This document shows, piece by piece, positions 7,796-17,261 of a stretch of DNA of 64,000 bases (positions are counted from its first letter, which is position 1; each line of letters begins with the position of its first letter). The position numbers were made by a program, and so were the translations under genes. The notes beneath the pieces were generated by a model. It was not told the origin of the DNA. It was given only the letters and a program-made list of their open reading frames with translations, and ran no database searches. The stretch is from the NCBI RefSeq assembly GCF_011068285.1, contig NZ_CP049616.1, positions 4,484,001 to 4,548,000 of the forward strand, read 5' to 3'. This DNA comes from Flagellimonas oceani (GTDB lineage: Bacteria > Bacteroidota > Bacteroidia > Flavobacteriales > Flavobacteriaceae).

Positions 7796-9187
7796 TTATT
7801 CGGTGTCCCTTTTCTTTTTGCTGAGCAGTTTCCCAAGTTCTTCCAAGGTGATTCCTTTGGTTTCCGGCATCATAAAAATGACCCATAGCAATTGTAAAAC
7901 CATCATCACCGCAAAAAAGATGAAGATAGGCCAAGGATTGTCCTTGAATATACCGATTTCAGCATCCAAAAAAGTAGGGGTGAGCAAAGTGATCAGGGCC
8001 GCGAACACCCAGTGGGTTCCCGTACCCCAAGACTGTCCGTAAGAGCGGACTTTGTTGGGAAATATCTCTGATATAAAAACCCAGATTACGGCTCCTTGTC
8101 CCACCGCATGGGACGCAATAAATATCAAAATAAAGGTGAGCAACAGTACAGAGCCGGCTCCCGAATAGAAACACCATCCTACCATGGCCAAACTCACAAT
8201 GTATCCGATGGAACCAATGTACATGAGCTGTTTTCTGCCAAGTTTATCAATAAGGGATATGCCGACAAAGGTGAAGATCAAATTAATTACCCCGATGGAT
8301 ATGGAACTAAAGAGCGATTCGCCGGAAGCAAGGCCTGCCCGCTCCAATATTTCGGGGGCGTAGTATAGTACAAAATTTATCCCTGATAATTGATTGAAGA
8401 AGGCGATCAAAAAAGCCAGTACCAAAGGTTTATTGTACTTTCCGGAGAACAGGCCGTCACTATTCTTTTCCTTGGTCTCGACTATGGCAATTTTAATTTG
8501 TTCCAGATGAAGGTGGGCTTTGTCCCTGGCTATGCCCAAAAGGGTTATGGACTCCATGACCACGGCATCCGCTCTATCTTTCATCAAGAGCCATCTGGGG
8601 CTGTTCGGAATTTTAAATACCATGATGGTGTAAATGAGCGCGGGAAGGCCCTCGATGCCCAACATCCAACGCCAAGCTATGCTTTCATCAAAAATTATCC
8701 CGATGAGGTAATTGGAGATGAACGCAATCAAAATTCCAAAAACGATATTGAATTGGTACATGGCCGTGAGTCTTCCCCTTGTCTGTGCCGTGGAGATTTC
8801 CGAAATGTACACCGGAGCGGCCACGGATGATGCCCCGACACCAATACCGCCGATAAACCTAAATAGCGAGAAGCTGTAAGGTTCCGGAGCGAATGCAGAA
8901 CCAAGGGCCGATGCAAAATAAAGCACGCCTATCCAGAACAAGGTTTTTTTTCTGCCCAACCGGTCCGTGGGAATTCCTCCAAAAAGCGAACCCAAAACGG
9001 TTCCCCAAAGTGCCATGGACATAATAAAAATGCCATGGAACGTAAAAATGGAATCGCCCAAAAACCAATTGGTGTCCCATATTTCTTTTATGGGCTGGTT
9101 GGCACCTGAAATAACTACCGTGTCAAACCCAAACAAAAAGCCCGCTAGGGCCGCTGTCAATGAAATTCTAAAAATACGCTTGTCCAT
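7796..9187 (-). CDS. MFS sugar porter (XylE/GLUT-like)
   Basis: 463 residues with 12 predicted membrane spans. Sugar-porter signatures are clear: DRLGRKK (about 77-83) between spans 2 and 3, PVYISEISTAQTRGRL after span 4, NQLSGINFVLYYAPEI in span 7, GRKQLM between spans 8 and 9, WVFISEIFPNKVRS after span 10 and PETKGITLEEL at the C-terminus. Members of this family bring glucose, xylose or similar sugars across the inner membrane with protons or sodium. It starts 32 bp after the Kdo transferase on the same strand. The sugar cannot be told from sequence. Confidence 0.93.
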   Translation of the reverse strand: MDKRIFRISLTAALAGFLFGFDTVVISGANQPIKEIWDTNWFLGDSIFTFHGIFIMSMALWGTVLGSLFGGIPTDRLGRKKTLFWIGVLYFASALGSAFAPEPYSFSLFRFIGGIGVGASSVAAPVYISEISTAQTRGRLTAMYQFNIVFGILIAFISNYLIGIIFDESIAWRWMLGIEGLPALIYTIMVFKIPNSPRWLLMKDRADAVVMESITLLGIARDKAHLHLEQIKIAIVETKEKNSDGLFSGKYNKPLVLAFLIAFFNQLSGINFVLYYAPEILERAGLASGESLFSSISIGVINLIFTFVGISLIDKLGRKQLMYIGSIGYIVSLAMVGWCFYSGAGSVLLLTFILIFIASHAVGQGAVIWVFISEIFPNKVRSYGQSWGTGTHWVFAALITLLTPTFLDAEIGIFKDNPWPIFIFFAVMMVLQLLWVIFMMPETKGITLEELGKLLSKKKRDTE

Positions 9188-9219
9188 GGAGGATGAATTT
9201 TGCTAAAACTAACCAAATT

Positions 9220-10464
9220 TTATAAAATGTTGGAGATATGCTTCATGATCAATTCGGAAGCACCTTTATTGGAGTTGATGTAATCGGCGTTGATATCCCC
9301 GATTTTTTTAATGGAAATAGGATTGTTCAACAGGTCTCCCATCAAATTATCAAAGCTATCCTGACTGGAAACCGGAATAATTCCTCCTGCGTTGACCAAG
9401 TCCTCCGCTTCCTTGAAACCTCCAAATTGTGGTCCAATGATTATCGGGATGCCAAATACCGCTGGTTCCATGGTGTTGTGCAGTCCCGTGGCAAAGCCAC
9501 CCCCGACGTATGCAATGTTGGCATAGCTATAAATTTTGGTCAACAATCCAATGGTGTCGATAATAAGAATATCGATTTCCTTGAGGTTTTGGTCGCCCAA
9601 TTCGGAATAGCGCACTGTGGTTTTTTTGAGCGCCAAAGTGATTTTATCGATATGGGATGCCTTAATTTCGTGTGGGGCGATCACGAACTTTATCTTTTCA
9701 GTAGTGTTGTTGATGTGGTCGATCAAGATTTTTTCATCCTCTGGCCATGTGCTGCCGGCCACCAAACACAGTTGATTGTTCTTGAAACGGTCCATGAAGT
9801 CCAATTGGTTGTTCCGCTGCAAAATCTCGGAAACACGATCTAACCGGGTGTCTCCGCCCACACTGGAATTTTTTATTCCGATGGATTCCAGCAGCTTTTT
9901 CGATTTCTCGTCCTGAACAAAATAATGGTCGAATTTCTTCAAACTTCTGCGCATGAACCCGCCAAAAGATTTGAAATAGATCTGTCTTCCGGAAAAAATG
10001 GCCGATACCAAAATGGTGGGAACATTTCTTTTTTTGAGATGGTACAGGTAGTTGGGCCAAACTTCGTACTTGACAAAAATGGCCAATCGGGGATTTACAA
10101 TGTTTAAAAAGTGCTTCACTTTGGAATTGCTGTCCATGGGCAGGTAAACCACCACATCGGCCACCGAGGTATTTTTTTTGACCTCATAGCCCGAGGGCGA
10201 AAAAAAGCTGAGTACCAGTTTGTGTTCGGGATACTTGGAGCGCAATCGTTCCAAAATGGGCAGTCCTTGTTCAAATTCGCCAAGAGAGGCTACGTGCATC
10301 CAGATGGTTTTGTCCGTTTTGTTCAATTTTTCTTCCAACAAGGGGAAAGTGTTCTTTCTGCCTTGTACGAACAGTTTGATCTTGGCATTGAAGAGGGCGA
10401 TCACCTTAAGGCCAAACCAAGCGATGTTGATCAATATGTTGTAAAGAAAACGCAAGGGCATCAT
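9220..10464 (-). CDS. waaA: 3-deoxy-D-manno-octulosonic acid transferase
   Basis: 414 residues, GT30 family. An N-terminal membrane anchor (about 5-25) is followed by two Rossmann-like halves. HVASLGEFEQG (about 56-66) corresponds to the HAASVGE motif of E. coli WaaA with its catalytic Glu. KYEVWPNYLYHLKKRNVPTI and VAGSTWPEDEKILI are family blocks, and GGGFATGLHNTMEPAVFGIP with GPQFGGFKEAEDL forms the CMP-Kdo site. It adds Kdo to lipid A precursors at the inner membrane. It heads a minus-strand pair with the sugar porter and diverges from the aminotransferase gene. Confidence 0.94.
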   Translation of the reverse strand: MMPLRFLYNILINIAWFGLKVIALFNAKIKLFVQGRKNTFPLLEEKLNKTDKTIWMHVASLGEFEQGLPILERLRSKYPEHKLVLSFFSPSGYEVKKNTSVADVVVYLPMDSNSKVKHFLNIVNPRLAIFVKYEVWPNYLYHLKKRNVPTILVSAIFSGRQIYFKSFGGFMRRSLKKFDHYFVQDEKSKKLLESIGIKNSSVGGDTRLDRVSEILQRNNQLDFMDRFKNNQLCLVAGSTWPEDEKILIDHINNTTEKIKFVIAPHEIKASHIDKITLALKKTTVRYSELGDQNLKEIDILIIDTIGLLTKIYSYANIAYVGGGFATGLHNTMEPAVFGIPIIIGPQFGGFKEAEDLVNAGGIIPVSSQDSFDNLMGDLLNNPISIKKIGDINADYINSNKGASELIMKHISNIL

Positions 10465-10518
10465 TTTTCGCTAAAATACATTCTTTCGGTCAGAGACCAT
10501 TATGGCATCTTAATTTCT

Positions 10519-10526
10519 TAATTTTG
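10519..10526 (+). promoter_or_regulatory. -7 box of the aminotransferase-galE promoter
   Basis: TAATTTTG matches TAnnTTTG and lies 18 bp before the ATG at 10545 in the divergent gap with the Kdo transferase gene. No TTTG is seen at the ideal 19-bp distance, so only the -7 half is supported. Confidence 0.35.
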
Positions 10527-10544
10527 ACATATTAATTTATTCGG

Positions 10545-11699
10545 ATGAAAAAAATTCAGATGGTTGACCTAAAAGGTCAATATGAAGGTATAAAAACCGA
10601 GGTCAACGAGTCTATTGCGGAAATCTTGGATTCCTCTGCGTTTATAAACGGACCTCATGTACAGGCTTTTCAAAATGAGCTACAGGAATATTTGGGCGTA
10701 AAACACGTGATTCCCTGTGCCAATGGGACGGATGCGCTTCAAATATGCATGATGGGCCTTGGATTAAAACCGGGCGATGAGGTGATCACGGCCGATTTTA
10801 CCTTTGCGGCTACGGTTGAAGTTATCGGTCTGCTGCAATTAACGCCTGTTTTGGTGGATGTGGAGCCCGACACCTTCAACATTGATGTGAAGGCCATTGA
10901 AAATGCGATAACGCCAAAAACAAAGGCAATCGTTCCCGTTCACCTATTTGGGCAATGTGCCAATATGGACGAGATCATGGACTTTGCCCAAAAACATGAT
11001 CTATATGTTGTCGAGGACAATGCCCAGGCCATAGGTGGTTCTTATTTTTCCAAGGATGGTTCCAAACAAAAAGCAGGAACCATTGGTCATGTTGGGGCAA
11101 CCTCATTTTTTCCTTCCAAGAATTTAGGGTGTTATGGCGATGGCGGGGCCATTTTTACCAACGACGATGATTTGGCGCACATTATCCGGGGTATTGTAAA
11201 CCATGGGATGTACAAAAGGTATTACCACGATGTGGTCGGGGTCAACTCACGTTTGGACTCTATACAAGCCGCTGTATTGCGGGCAAAATTGCCCAAATTG
11301 GATTTTTATAACCAAAAACGATGGGAAGCAGCATCAAAATACTCCAAGGCATTTAAAGGTCAGGAGCATATTGTGGTTCCAAAAATATCTTGTGGTTGTG
11401 ACACTGATAAAAGTCTGTGTGATTGCCATGTGTTCCATCAATATACCTTGCGGATTACAAACGGAAAACGGGACGAACTTGTGCAACATTTAAATGATAA
11501 TGACGTTCCTTGTGGTGTTTATTATCCAGTTCCGTTGCACAAACAGAAAGCTTATGTGGATGACCGGTACAATGAAGATGATTTTCCTGTGACCAATCAA
11601 TTGGTGAACGAAGTGATTTCACTTCCGATGCATACCGAGCTGGATGATGAACAAATTGAATATATAACCAGTTTGGTAATCGACTTCGTAAACAAATAA
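10545..11699 (+). CDS. DegT/DnrJ/EryC1/StrS-type sugar aminotransferase
   Basis: 384 residues; PLP-dependent transaminase of nucleotide-linked keto-sugars. The PLP lysine is K192 in SFFPSKNLGCYGDGG; the phosphate-binding ANGTDALQ lies at 59-66 and VVEDNAQAIGG, with the pyridine-binding Asp, at 155-165. It most resembles the WbpE/WlbC branch that makes 3-amino sugars for surface glycans. Oddity: residues 283-294 form CGCDTDKSLCDC, a CxC-x6-CxC cluster that the fold does not need and that could bind a metal. galE follows after 2 bp. Specific substrate unknown. Confidence 0.9.
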   Translation: MKKIQMVDLKGQYEGIKTEVNESIAEILDSSAFINGPHVQAFQNELQEYLGVKHVIPCANGTDALQICMMGLGLKPGDEVITADFTFAATVEVIGLLQLTPVLVDVEPDTFNIDVKAIENAITPKTKAIVPVHLFGQCANMDEIMDFAQKHDLYVVEDNAQAIGGSYFSKDGSKQKAGTIGHVGATSFFPSKNLGCYGDGGAIFTNDDDLAHIIRGIVNHGMYKRYYHDVVGVNSRLDSIQAAVLRAKLPKLDFYNQKRWEAASKYSKAFKGQEHIVVPKISCGCDTDKSLCDCHVFHQYTLRITNGKRDELVQHLNDNDVPCGVYYPVPLHKQKAYVDDRYNEDDFPVTNQLVNEVISLPMHTELDDEQIEYITSLVIDFVNK

Positions 11700-11701
11700 A
11701 A

Positions 11702-12718
11702 ATGAAAATACTCGTAACAGGCGGTTTGGGCTTTATTGGTTCCCACACCGTTGTGGAATTGCAAAATGAAGGGTTTGAGGTGGTCATCGTGGATAACCTT
11801 TCCAATTCATCCATCAATGTTTTGAATGGTATTGAGGCCATCACAGGAAAGAAGCCCATTTTTGAAGAATTCGACCTGCGTGACAAACCCAAGGTCCAAG
11901 ACTTTTTTCAGAAGCACAGCGATGTTGCAGGTGTAATCCACTTTGCGGCATCAAAAGCAGTGGGTGAGAGTGTGGAAGAACCATTGTTGTACTACGAGAA
12001 CAATCTTGGCGTATTGGTCTATATTCTTCAGGAGTTGAAGAAAAAAGGAGGGGCGAGCTTCATTTTCAGCAGTTCCTGTACCGTTTATGGCCAAGCGGAC
12101 GAAATGCCGATAACTGAGTCAGCGCCTGTTAAACCTGCTGAATCTCCCTATGGAAATACCAAGCAAGTTGGGGAGGAAATTATTAGGGATACCTGCAAGG
12201 TAAACCCAGACCTTAAAGCCATTGCATTGCGATATTTCAACCCGATTGGGGCACATCCATCGGGTAAAATAGGGGAATTGCCCATTGGCGTACCTCAAAA
12301 TTTAGTGCCCTTTATCACCCAAACAGGTATTGGGCTTCGCGAGCAACTATCCGTTTTCGGGGACGATTACCCTACGGAGGATGGCACCTGTATCAGGGAT
12401 TACATTCATGTAGTGGATTTGGCCAAGGCACACGTTGCCGCTTTGCAACGTCTCTTGGGAGATAAAAATGAAACCAACTACGAAGTCTTCAATTTGGGAA
12501 CAGGAACGGGAAGTTCCGTCCTGGAGGTCATCCAAAGTTTTGAACGTGTTTCCGGTGAAAAGCTCAATTACAAAATTGTGGACAGAAGACCGGGAGATGT
12601 GATCCAAGCCTATGCAGATACAAAAAGAGCGAATGACGTTCTTGGATGGAAGGCAGAATCAACCCTTGATGATGCCATGAAATCCGCTTGGGCGTGGGAA
12701 AAAATTGTAAGAAGTTAG
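11702..12718 (+). CDS. galE: UDP-glucose 4-epimerase
   Basis: 338 residues, the standard GalE length. The Rossmann NAD motif GGLGFIGSHT is at residues 7-16, the catalytic Ser lies in SSSCTVYG, and the catalytic YxxxK is in YGNTK. RYFNPIGAHPSG and TCIRDYIHVVDLA are strongly conserved GalE blocks. It interconverts UDP-glucose and UDP-galactose for envelope polysaccharides or galactose use. It begins 2 bp after the aminotransferase stop, so the two form an operon likely serving surface sugar synthesis together with the neighbouring Kdo transferase. Confidence 0.95.
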   Translation: MKILVTGGLGFIGSHTVVELQNEGFEVVIVDNLSNSSINVLNGIEAITGKKPIFEEFDLRDKPKVQDFFQKHSDVAGVIHFAASKAVGESVEEPLLYYENNLGVLVYILQELKKKGGASFIFSSSCTVYGQADEMPITESAPVKPAESPYGNTKQVGEEIIRDTCKVNPDLKAIALRYFNPIGAHPSGKIGELPIGVPQNLVPFITQTGIGLREQLSVFGDDYPTEDGTCIRDYIHVVDLAKAHVAALQRLLGDKNETNYEVFNLGTGTGSSVLEVIQSFERVSGEKLNYKIVDRRPGDVIQAYADTKRANDVLGWKAESTLDDAMKSAWAWEKIVRS

Positions 12719-12760
12719 GGCAGGAATAATCCCAATCGGCTCTTTGTACGTAAATAGAGT

Positions 12761-13117
12761 ATGCTGCCCAACTACAATAACAGTTTGGAGTTGCTGGAAG
12801 GAGTCCGGCAAGAGCAACTCTACCAAAAACTATTGCTCCAACTCAAAAAGGATTTTGAATTGGCCAATGTGCCCATAAACCTTCCTTTGGATATAGCCCC
12901 CGAAGAACTTAAAAGTATTATTCACGAAAAAATCTATTTTTTGATCGTGGAAAAGTTCCCGGAATATCTCAACCTATTATATGTAGTGGATATCTCGGAA
13001 AAAGAAATTAAAAAGATAGCTCCGTCGGATGTCGTTGATATTTCGGCAGAGGTGTCTTTTTTGCTCTTAAAAAGAGAATGGCAAAAAGTATGGTACAAGG
13101 CCAAATATAGCCGCTGA
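12761..13117 (+). CDS. Conserved-looking hypothetical protein, helical, 118 residues
   Basis: A mostly helical acidic/basic protein without signal peptide, starting MLPNYNNSLELLEG. Segments such as EQLYQKLLLQLKKDFELA and PEELKSIIHEKIYFLIVEKFPEYLNLLYVVDISE look like amphipathic helices. I do not recognise a family. It follows galE by 42 bp and may be the last gene of that unit. Its TGA stop lies inside a hairpin shared with the stop of the convergent membrane acyltransferase gene. Confidence 0.65.
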   Translation: MLPNYNNSLELLEGVRQEQLYQKLLLQLKKDFELANVPINLPLDIAPEELKSIIHEKIYFLIVEKFPEYLNLLYVVDISEKEIKKIAPSDVVDISAEVSFLLLKREWQKVWYKAKYSR

Positions 13118-13128
13118 CCTTTGGTCAG
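13114..13128. terminator. Compact hairpin holding both stop codons of convergent genes
   Basis: CTGACC-TTT-GGTCAG is a 6-bp perfect stem with a 3-base loop. The TGA of the plus-strand gene (13115-13117) and the TGA of the minus-strand gene (13127-13125) lie in opposite arms. A loose T-rich stretch follows on the plus strand. It may act as a weak two-way terminator; no full U-tract is present. Confidence 0.4.
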
Positions 13129-14252
13129 ACTTTTACATAAATCCCTTTTTTGTCCATAAAGTAGCCCACTGCCCAACAGGTTAACATTACCCAGAGCGCA
13201 AATAACAACGAACCCATGTGTCCGCCAGACCACGATATAAATATGTTGTCGGCAATCCATCTATAGAGCGATTCCCCGTTCATATCGATGGCGAAAAGTG
13301 TGATGATAAAAAGTTCGGATAACAAATAAATGAACAGGGTGTTCTTGCCAAAAACCTCAAAAAAGTAACTCCAGCCCTTCGCTTTTTTCATGTCCAAAAT
13401 GTAAATAAGGATGGCAATTGCAAAGAGGTCGATGCCGCAGGTGAGCAATACAAAAGAGCTCGTCCAAAGTTTTTTGTTGATGGGCAAAATAAGGTCCCAA
13501 GCCAATCCTGCGAATACAAGGGCAAACCCGAACATCATCAATTTGGCCACTGTTTCAAAATTCTGACCGTTATTTTGGATAAATCTACCTGCCAAATAAC
13601 CAATGATCACATTTACAATGGCTGGAAGGGTGCTCAACAATCCTTCAGGGTCAAAAGCAATACCCTCTCCGTGGTACATATGGTTGGGTCCGATGAGCCA
13701 TTCATCGAGCTTTAGTACGGCATTGCCGGTTAAGGTAAGGTCGCCAAAGCCAATTAAAATAAGGTGGTAGCCGGCTAAAAAAGCCGCGCTGAGCCAGATG
13801 ATGGTCTTGGTTTTCAAAAAGTGGATAAGGATGGAGGCGAACATGTAACAAAGCGCAATCCGCTGTAAAACCCCGAATACCCGTGTTTCTGAAAAAGGTT
13901 TCAGCTGTCCGTCATCAAAAAACGGATACCAGTACATTAAAAAGCCCAACAGAAAAATAATGGCCGTACGCTTCAAAACTTTTTTGAAGAATGCGGGATT
14001 GCCCATAGTTTCGTATTTCTTCATGCTAAAGCTCATGGCATTTCCCACAACAAACAAAAAAGTGGGAAAAACAAGGTCGGTCAGAGTAAAACCGTGCCAT
14101 TCAGCGTGCAATAAAGGCGAAAAAGTGGTGGAACCGTTACCGGGCGAATTTACAATGATCATTAAGGCAACATCCAGCCCCCTGAAAACATCAAGGGAGA
14201 GATACCTGTTTTTAAGTTTGGACATGTTCAGTTGGTTTAACAGGTCGCTCAA
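13125..14252 (-). CDS. HGSNAT-like (COG4299/DUF5009) membrane acyltransferase
   Basis: 375 residues with about ten membrane spans. The N-terminus RYLSLDVFRGLDVALMIIVN and the block WHGFTLTDLVFPTFLFVVGN are hallmarks of the bacterial relatives of heparan-alpha-glucosaminide N-acetyltransferase. These proteins are thought to move acyl groups across the inner membrane onto glycans. Conserved His and Asp fall in the first loop and spans (HAEWHGFTLTD). An ATG at 14252 gives MSDLLNQLNM; a later ATG giving MSKLKNRYLSLD is possible. The gene diverges from sucA. The acceptor substrate is unknown. Confidence 0.85.
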   Translation of the reverse strand: MSDLLNQLNMSKLKNRYLSLDVFRGLDVALMIIVNSPGNGSTTFSPLLHAEWHGFTLTDLVFPTFLFVVGNAMSFSMKKYETMGNPAFFKKVLKRTAIIFLLGFLMYWYPFFDDGQLKPFSETRVFGVLQRIALCYMFASILIHFLKTKTIIWLSAAFLAGYHLILIGFGDLTLTGNAVLKLDEWLIGPNHMYHGEGIAFDPEGLLSTLPAIVNVIIGYLAGRFIQNNGQNFETVAKLMMFGFALVFAGLAWDLILPINKKLWTSSFVLLTCGIDLFAIAILIYILDMKKAKGWSYFFEVFGKNTLFIYLLSELFIITLFAIDMNGESLYRWIADNIFISWSGGHMGSLLFALWVMLTCWAVGYFMDKKGIYVKV

Positions 14253-14336
14253 GTTAAATTATTTTTAGTTTCCAGTGTTAATTTCAGTTAAAAATTTCAT
14301 TTTTATTGCTTTACTGTTTATTCTGTGATATAGTTG

Positions 14337-14344
14337 TAAATTTG
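14337..14344 (+). promoter_or_regulatory. -7 box upstream of sucA
   Basis: TAAATTTG is a perfect TAnnTTTG match about 90 bp before the sucA ATG. A TTTA at 14317-14320 is the only -33-like sequence nearby, at a short 16-bp distance. The leader that follows is A/T-rich with no strong hairpin. Confidence 0.45.
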
Positions 14345-14434
14345 AGTAAGAAATTCACGGGAATTCAAGTATATAAAAGCTAAAACCCGTATTTTTGACA
14401 AAATTTTCCATAAAGTTTTGGAGAAACATAAAGA

Positions 14435-17239
14435 ATGGACAAATATTCATTTTTAAACGCTGCGCACACATCATTTTTTGCGGAGCAATACGAAAAATAT
14501 CTAACGAATCCCGATAGTATTGAGCCCAGTTGGAGGGCTTTTTTTCAAGGATTTGATTTTGGTTTGGAAGGTTCCCTGGAAGATTTGGGAATCGAATCTG
14601 ATAAGGGTGATGGCGGCATGGTCGTACTTTCCAATGGTAGGAAAGTGGAGATGCCCGAAGCCCTGCAGAAGGAATTTCAGGTCATCCGCTTGATTGATGG
14701 TTATCGTTCCCGTGGACACCTTTTTACCAAGACCAATCCGGTAAGGGAGCGGAGAAAGTATGTCCCTACCTTGGACATCGATAACTTTGGCCTGAGCCAA
14801 GAAGATCTCGACACCGTTTTTGATGCAGGAAAAATACTGGGTATTGGCCCGGCATCATTAAAAGAGATCATCCGTCATTTGGAAAGTATTTATTGTGATG
14901 CCATAGGGGTCGAGTACATGTACATCCGAACCCCGGAACGTATCCAGTGGATTCAGGATTGGCTCAATAAGAACGACAACCATCCCGATTATAGCCCGGA
15001 GGAGAAGAAGAACATCCTCAGAAAATTGAACGAGGCTGTATCTTTTGAAAGTTTTTTGCATACCAAATATGTGGGTCAAAAACGATTTTCGCTCGAAGGA
15101 GGTGAATCTCTGATTCCAGCTTTGGACGTAATCATTGAAAAAGCGGCCGACAAGGGCGTAAAGCAATTTGTTGTGGGGATGGCCCACCGTGGACGATTGA
15201 ACGTGCTCACCAATATTTTTGGAAAGTCGCCAAAAGACATCTTCAGCGAGTTTGATGGCAAGGATTACGAGGAAACCATTTTTGACGGGGACGTAAAGTA
15301 CCACTTGGGATGGACCTCAAAACGTGAGACCGATTCAGGGAAAATGGTCAATATGAACATTGCCCCGAACCCATCGCACTTGGAAACCGTAAACTCTATT
15401 GTAGAGGGGATTTCCAGGGCCAAACAGGACCGTGACCATAGCGAGAATATTTCCGAGGTACTCCCGATCTTGATTCATGGGGATGCCGCTTTTGCTGCCC
15501 AGGGCATCGTTTACGAAACAATTCAAATGGCCCGTTTGGACGGGTATACCACAGGAGGTACCATACATATTGTGGTGAACAACCAAATTGGGTTCACAAC
15601 GAACTATTTGGACGCAAGATCGTCCACTTACTGTACCGATGTGGGCAAGGTGACCCTTTCGCCCGTACTTCACGTAAATGCAGACGACGCGGAAGCTGTG
15701 GTGCACGCCACCACTTTTGCGCTGGAATATAGGATGCGTTACAAGCGTGATATTTTCTTGGATTTGTTGGGGTATAGAAAATATGGGCACAACGAAGGGG
15801 ATGAACCCAAGTTTACCCAGCCGTTATTGTACAAATCCATTTCCAAGCATAAAAATCCAAGGGATATTTACGCAGAGAAGTTGATTGCCGAAGGAGTGAT
15901 CGATGAGAACTACGTAAAAGAGCTCGAAGAAAAATATAAGAACGATCTCGAGGAGAATCTGATGGATTCCCGCAAAATCGAGAAGACCAGAATAACCCCT
16001 TTCATGCAAGATGAATGGGAAGGTTTTGAGCAGGTGACCGAAGAGGTGATGCTGAAACCTATGGATACCACTTACGACCTTAAAAAGTTGGATCAGATTG
16101 CCAAGAGCATTACCAAACTTCCAGAGGACAAAAAGTTCTTGAGAAAATTGGTGAAGTTGGTGGAAGGCCGCCATACGATGTATTTTGAGGATAACAAACT
16201 CGATTGGGCCATGGGCGAACTTTTAGCCTATGGATCGTTGATCGAGGAAGGTTACGATGTTAGGATGACAGGTCAAGATGTGGAAAGGGGAACCTTCTCG
16301 CACAGGCATGCCGTCATCAAAACAGAGATGCACGAAGAGGAAGTGGTGTTGTTGAACGAGATGGGCGATAACCAAAATGGTAAGTTCCATATCTACAACT
16401 CACTGCTATCAGAATATGCGGTTATGGGATTTGATTATGGCTATGCCATGGCAAGTCCAAAAACATTGACCATTTGGGAAGCGCAATTTGGGGATTTCAG
16501 TAATGGAGCCCAGATTATCATCGATCAATATTTGTCATCAGCAGAGGATAAATGGAAGCTGCAGAACGGATTGGTGCTGTTGTTGCCCCATGGTTACGAA
16601 GGTCAGGGAGCGGAACACTCATCGGCCCGTATGGAAAGATACCTTCAGCTGTGTGCCAAGGACAATATGTTCGTGGCGGATGTGACCACGCCGGCCAACT
16701 TGTTCCACCTCTTCCGTAGACAAATGAAGGCCAACTTCCGTAAACCTTTGGTGGTGTTTACCCCGAAAAGTTTATTGAGGCACCCAAAAGTGGTGTCCAC
16801 CAAGGAAGAAATGGCCGAAGGAAGTTTCCAAATGGTGATTGATGATGCCGATGCAAAAGCAAGTAAAGTAAAAACATTGGTCTTCTGTACCGGTAAATTC
16901 TATTACGATCTTTTGGATAAACGTGAAGAATTGGAGCGGGACGATGTGGCTTTGGTACGTGTGGAGCAATTGTTCCCATTGCCGGCCGAAGAAATGAGGA
17001 AGATTGTCAAAAAATATAAGAACGCCGACGATATTGTTTGGGCCCAGGAAGAACCGCGAAACATGGGGGCTTGGAGCCATATGTTGATGCATTTGGACGA
17101 AGCCAAGCAGTTCAGGGTAGCTTCACGTAGGTTCTACGGAGCCCCTGCTGCAGGTAGTGCAGTGCGCTCAAAAAGACGTCATGCCCAAGTGTTGGACTAC
17201 GTTTTTGACAAGAGCAAGGATAACATGCAAATAAGATAA
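14435..17239 (+). CDS. sucA: 2-oxoglutarate dehydrogenase E1 component
   Basis: 934 residues, typical for E1o. The N-terminal E1o-specific segment has SFLNAAHTSFFAEQYEKYLTN followed by PSWRAFFQGFDFG. The thiamin diphosphate site HGDAAFAAQGIVYETIQMA...NNQIGFTT spans about 348-390. The C-terminal transketolase-like half contains MGFDYGYAMASP, WEAQFGDFSNGAQIIIDQ and LPHGYEGQGAEHSSAR. The enzyme decarboxylates 2-oxoglutarate in the TCA cycle and passes the succinyl group to the lipoyl arm of SucB, whose gene starts 22 bp downstream. E3 (lipoamide dehydrogenase) is not in the window. Confidence 0.97.
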   Translation: MDKYSFLNAAHTSFFAEQYEKYLTNPDSIEPSWRAFFQGFDFGLEGSLEDLGIESDKGDGGMVVLSNGRKVEMPEALQKEFQVIRLIDGYRSRGHLFTKTNPVRERRKYVPTLDIDNFGLSQEDLDTVFDAGKILGIGPASLKEIIRHLESIYCDAIGVEYMYIRTPERIQWIQDWLNKNDNHPDYSPEEKKNILRKLNEAVSFESFLHTKYVGQKRFSLEGGESLIPALDVIIEKAADKGVKQFVVGMAHRGRLNVLTNIFGKSPKDIFSEFDGKDYEETIFDGDVKYHLGWTSKRETDSGKMVNMNIAPNPSHLETVNSIVEGISRAKQDRDHSENISEVLPILIHGDAAFAAQGIVYETIQMARLDGYTTGGTIHIVVNNQIGFTTNYLDARSSTYCTDVGKVTLSPVLHVNADDAEAVVHATTFALEYRMRYKRDIFLDLLGYRKYGHNEGDEPKFTQPLLYKSISKHKNPRDIYAEKLIAEGVIDENYVKELEEKYKNDLEENLMDSRKIEKTRITPFMQDEWEGFEQVTEEVMLKPMDTTYDLKKLDQIAKSITKLPEDKKFLRKLVKLVEGRHTMYFEDNKLDWAMGELLAYGSLIEEGYDVRMTGQDVERGTFSHRHAVIKTEMHEEEVVLLNEMGDNQNGKFHIYNSLLSEYAVMGFDYGYAMASPKTLTIWEAQFGDFSNGAQIIIDQYLSSAEDKWKLQNGLVLLLPHGYEGQGAEHSSARMERYLQLCAKDNMFVADVTTPANLFHLFRRQMKANFRKPLVVFTPKSLLRHPKVVSTKEEMAEGSFQMVIDDADAKASKVKTLVFCTGKFYYDLLDKREELERDDVALVRVEQLFPLPAEEMRKIVKKYKNADDIVWAQEEPRNMGAWSHMLMHLDEAKQFRVASRRFYGAPAAGSAVRSKRRHAQVLDYVFDKSKDNMQIR

Positions 17240-17261
17240 TTCAAGTATAAACTATAATAGA

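Noticed and set aside
9238..9843. 201-codon plus-strand frame opposite the Kdo transferase
   Set aside because: Antisense shadow; the minus strand has clear GT30 motifs.
13115..13127. TGACCTTTGGTCA considered as a third copy of the TGAC-N4-GTCA operator
   Set aside because: The spacer is 5 instead of 4, it lies between convergent genes with no -7 box at 23 bp, and it forms a tight hairpin with both stop codons.
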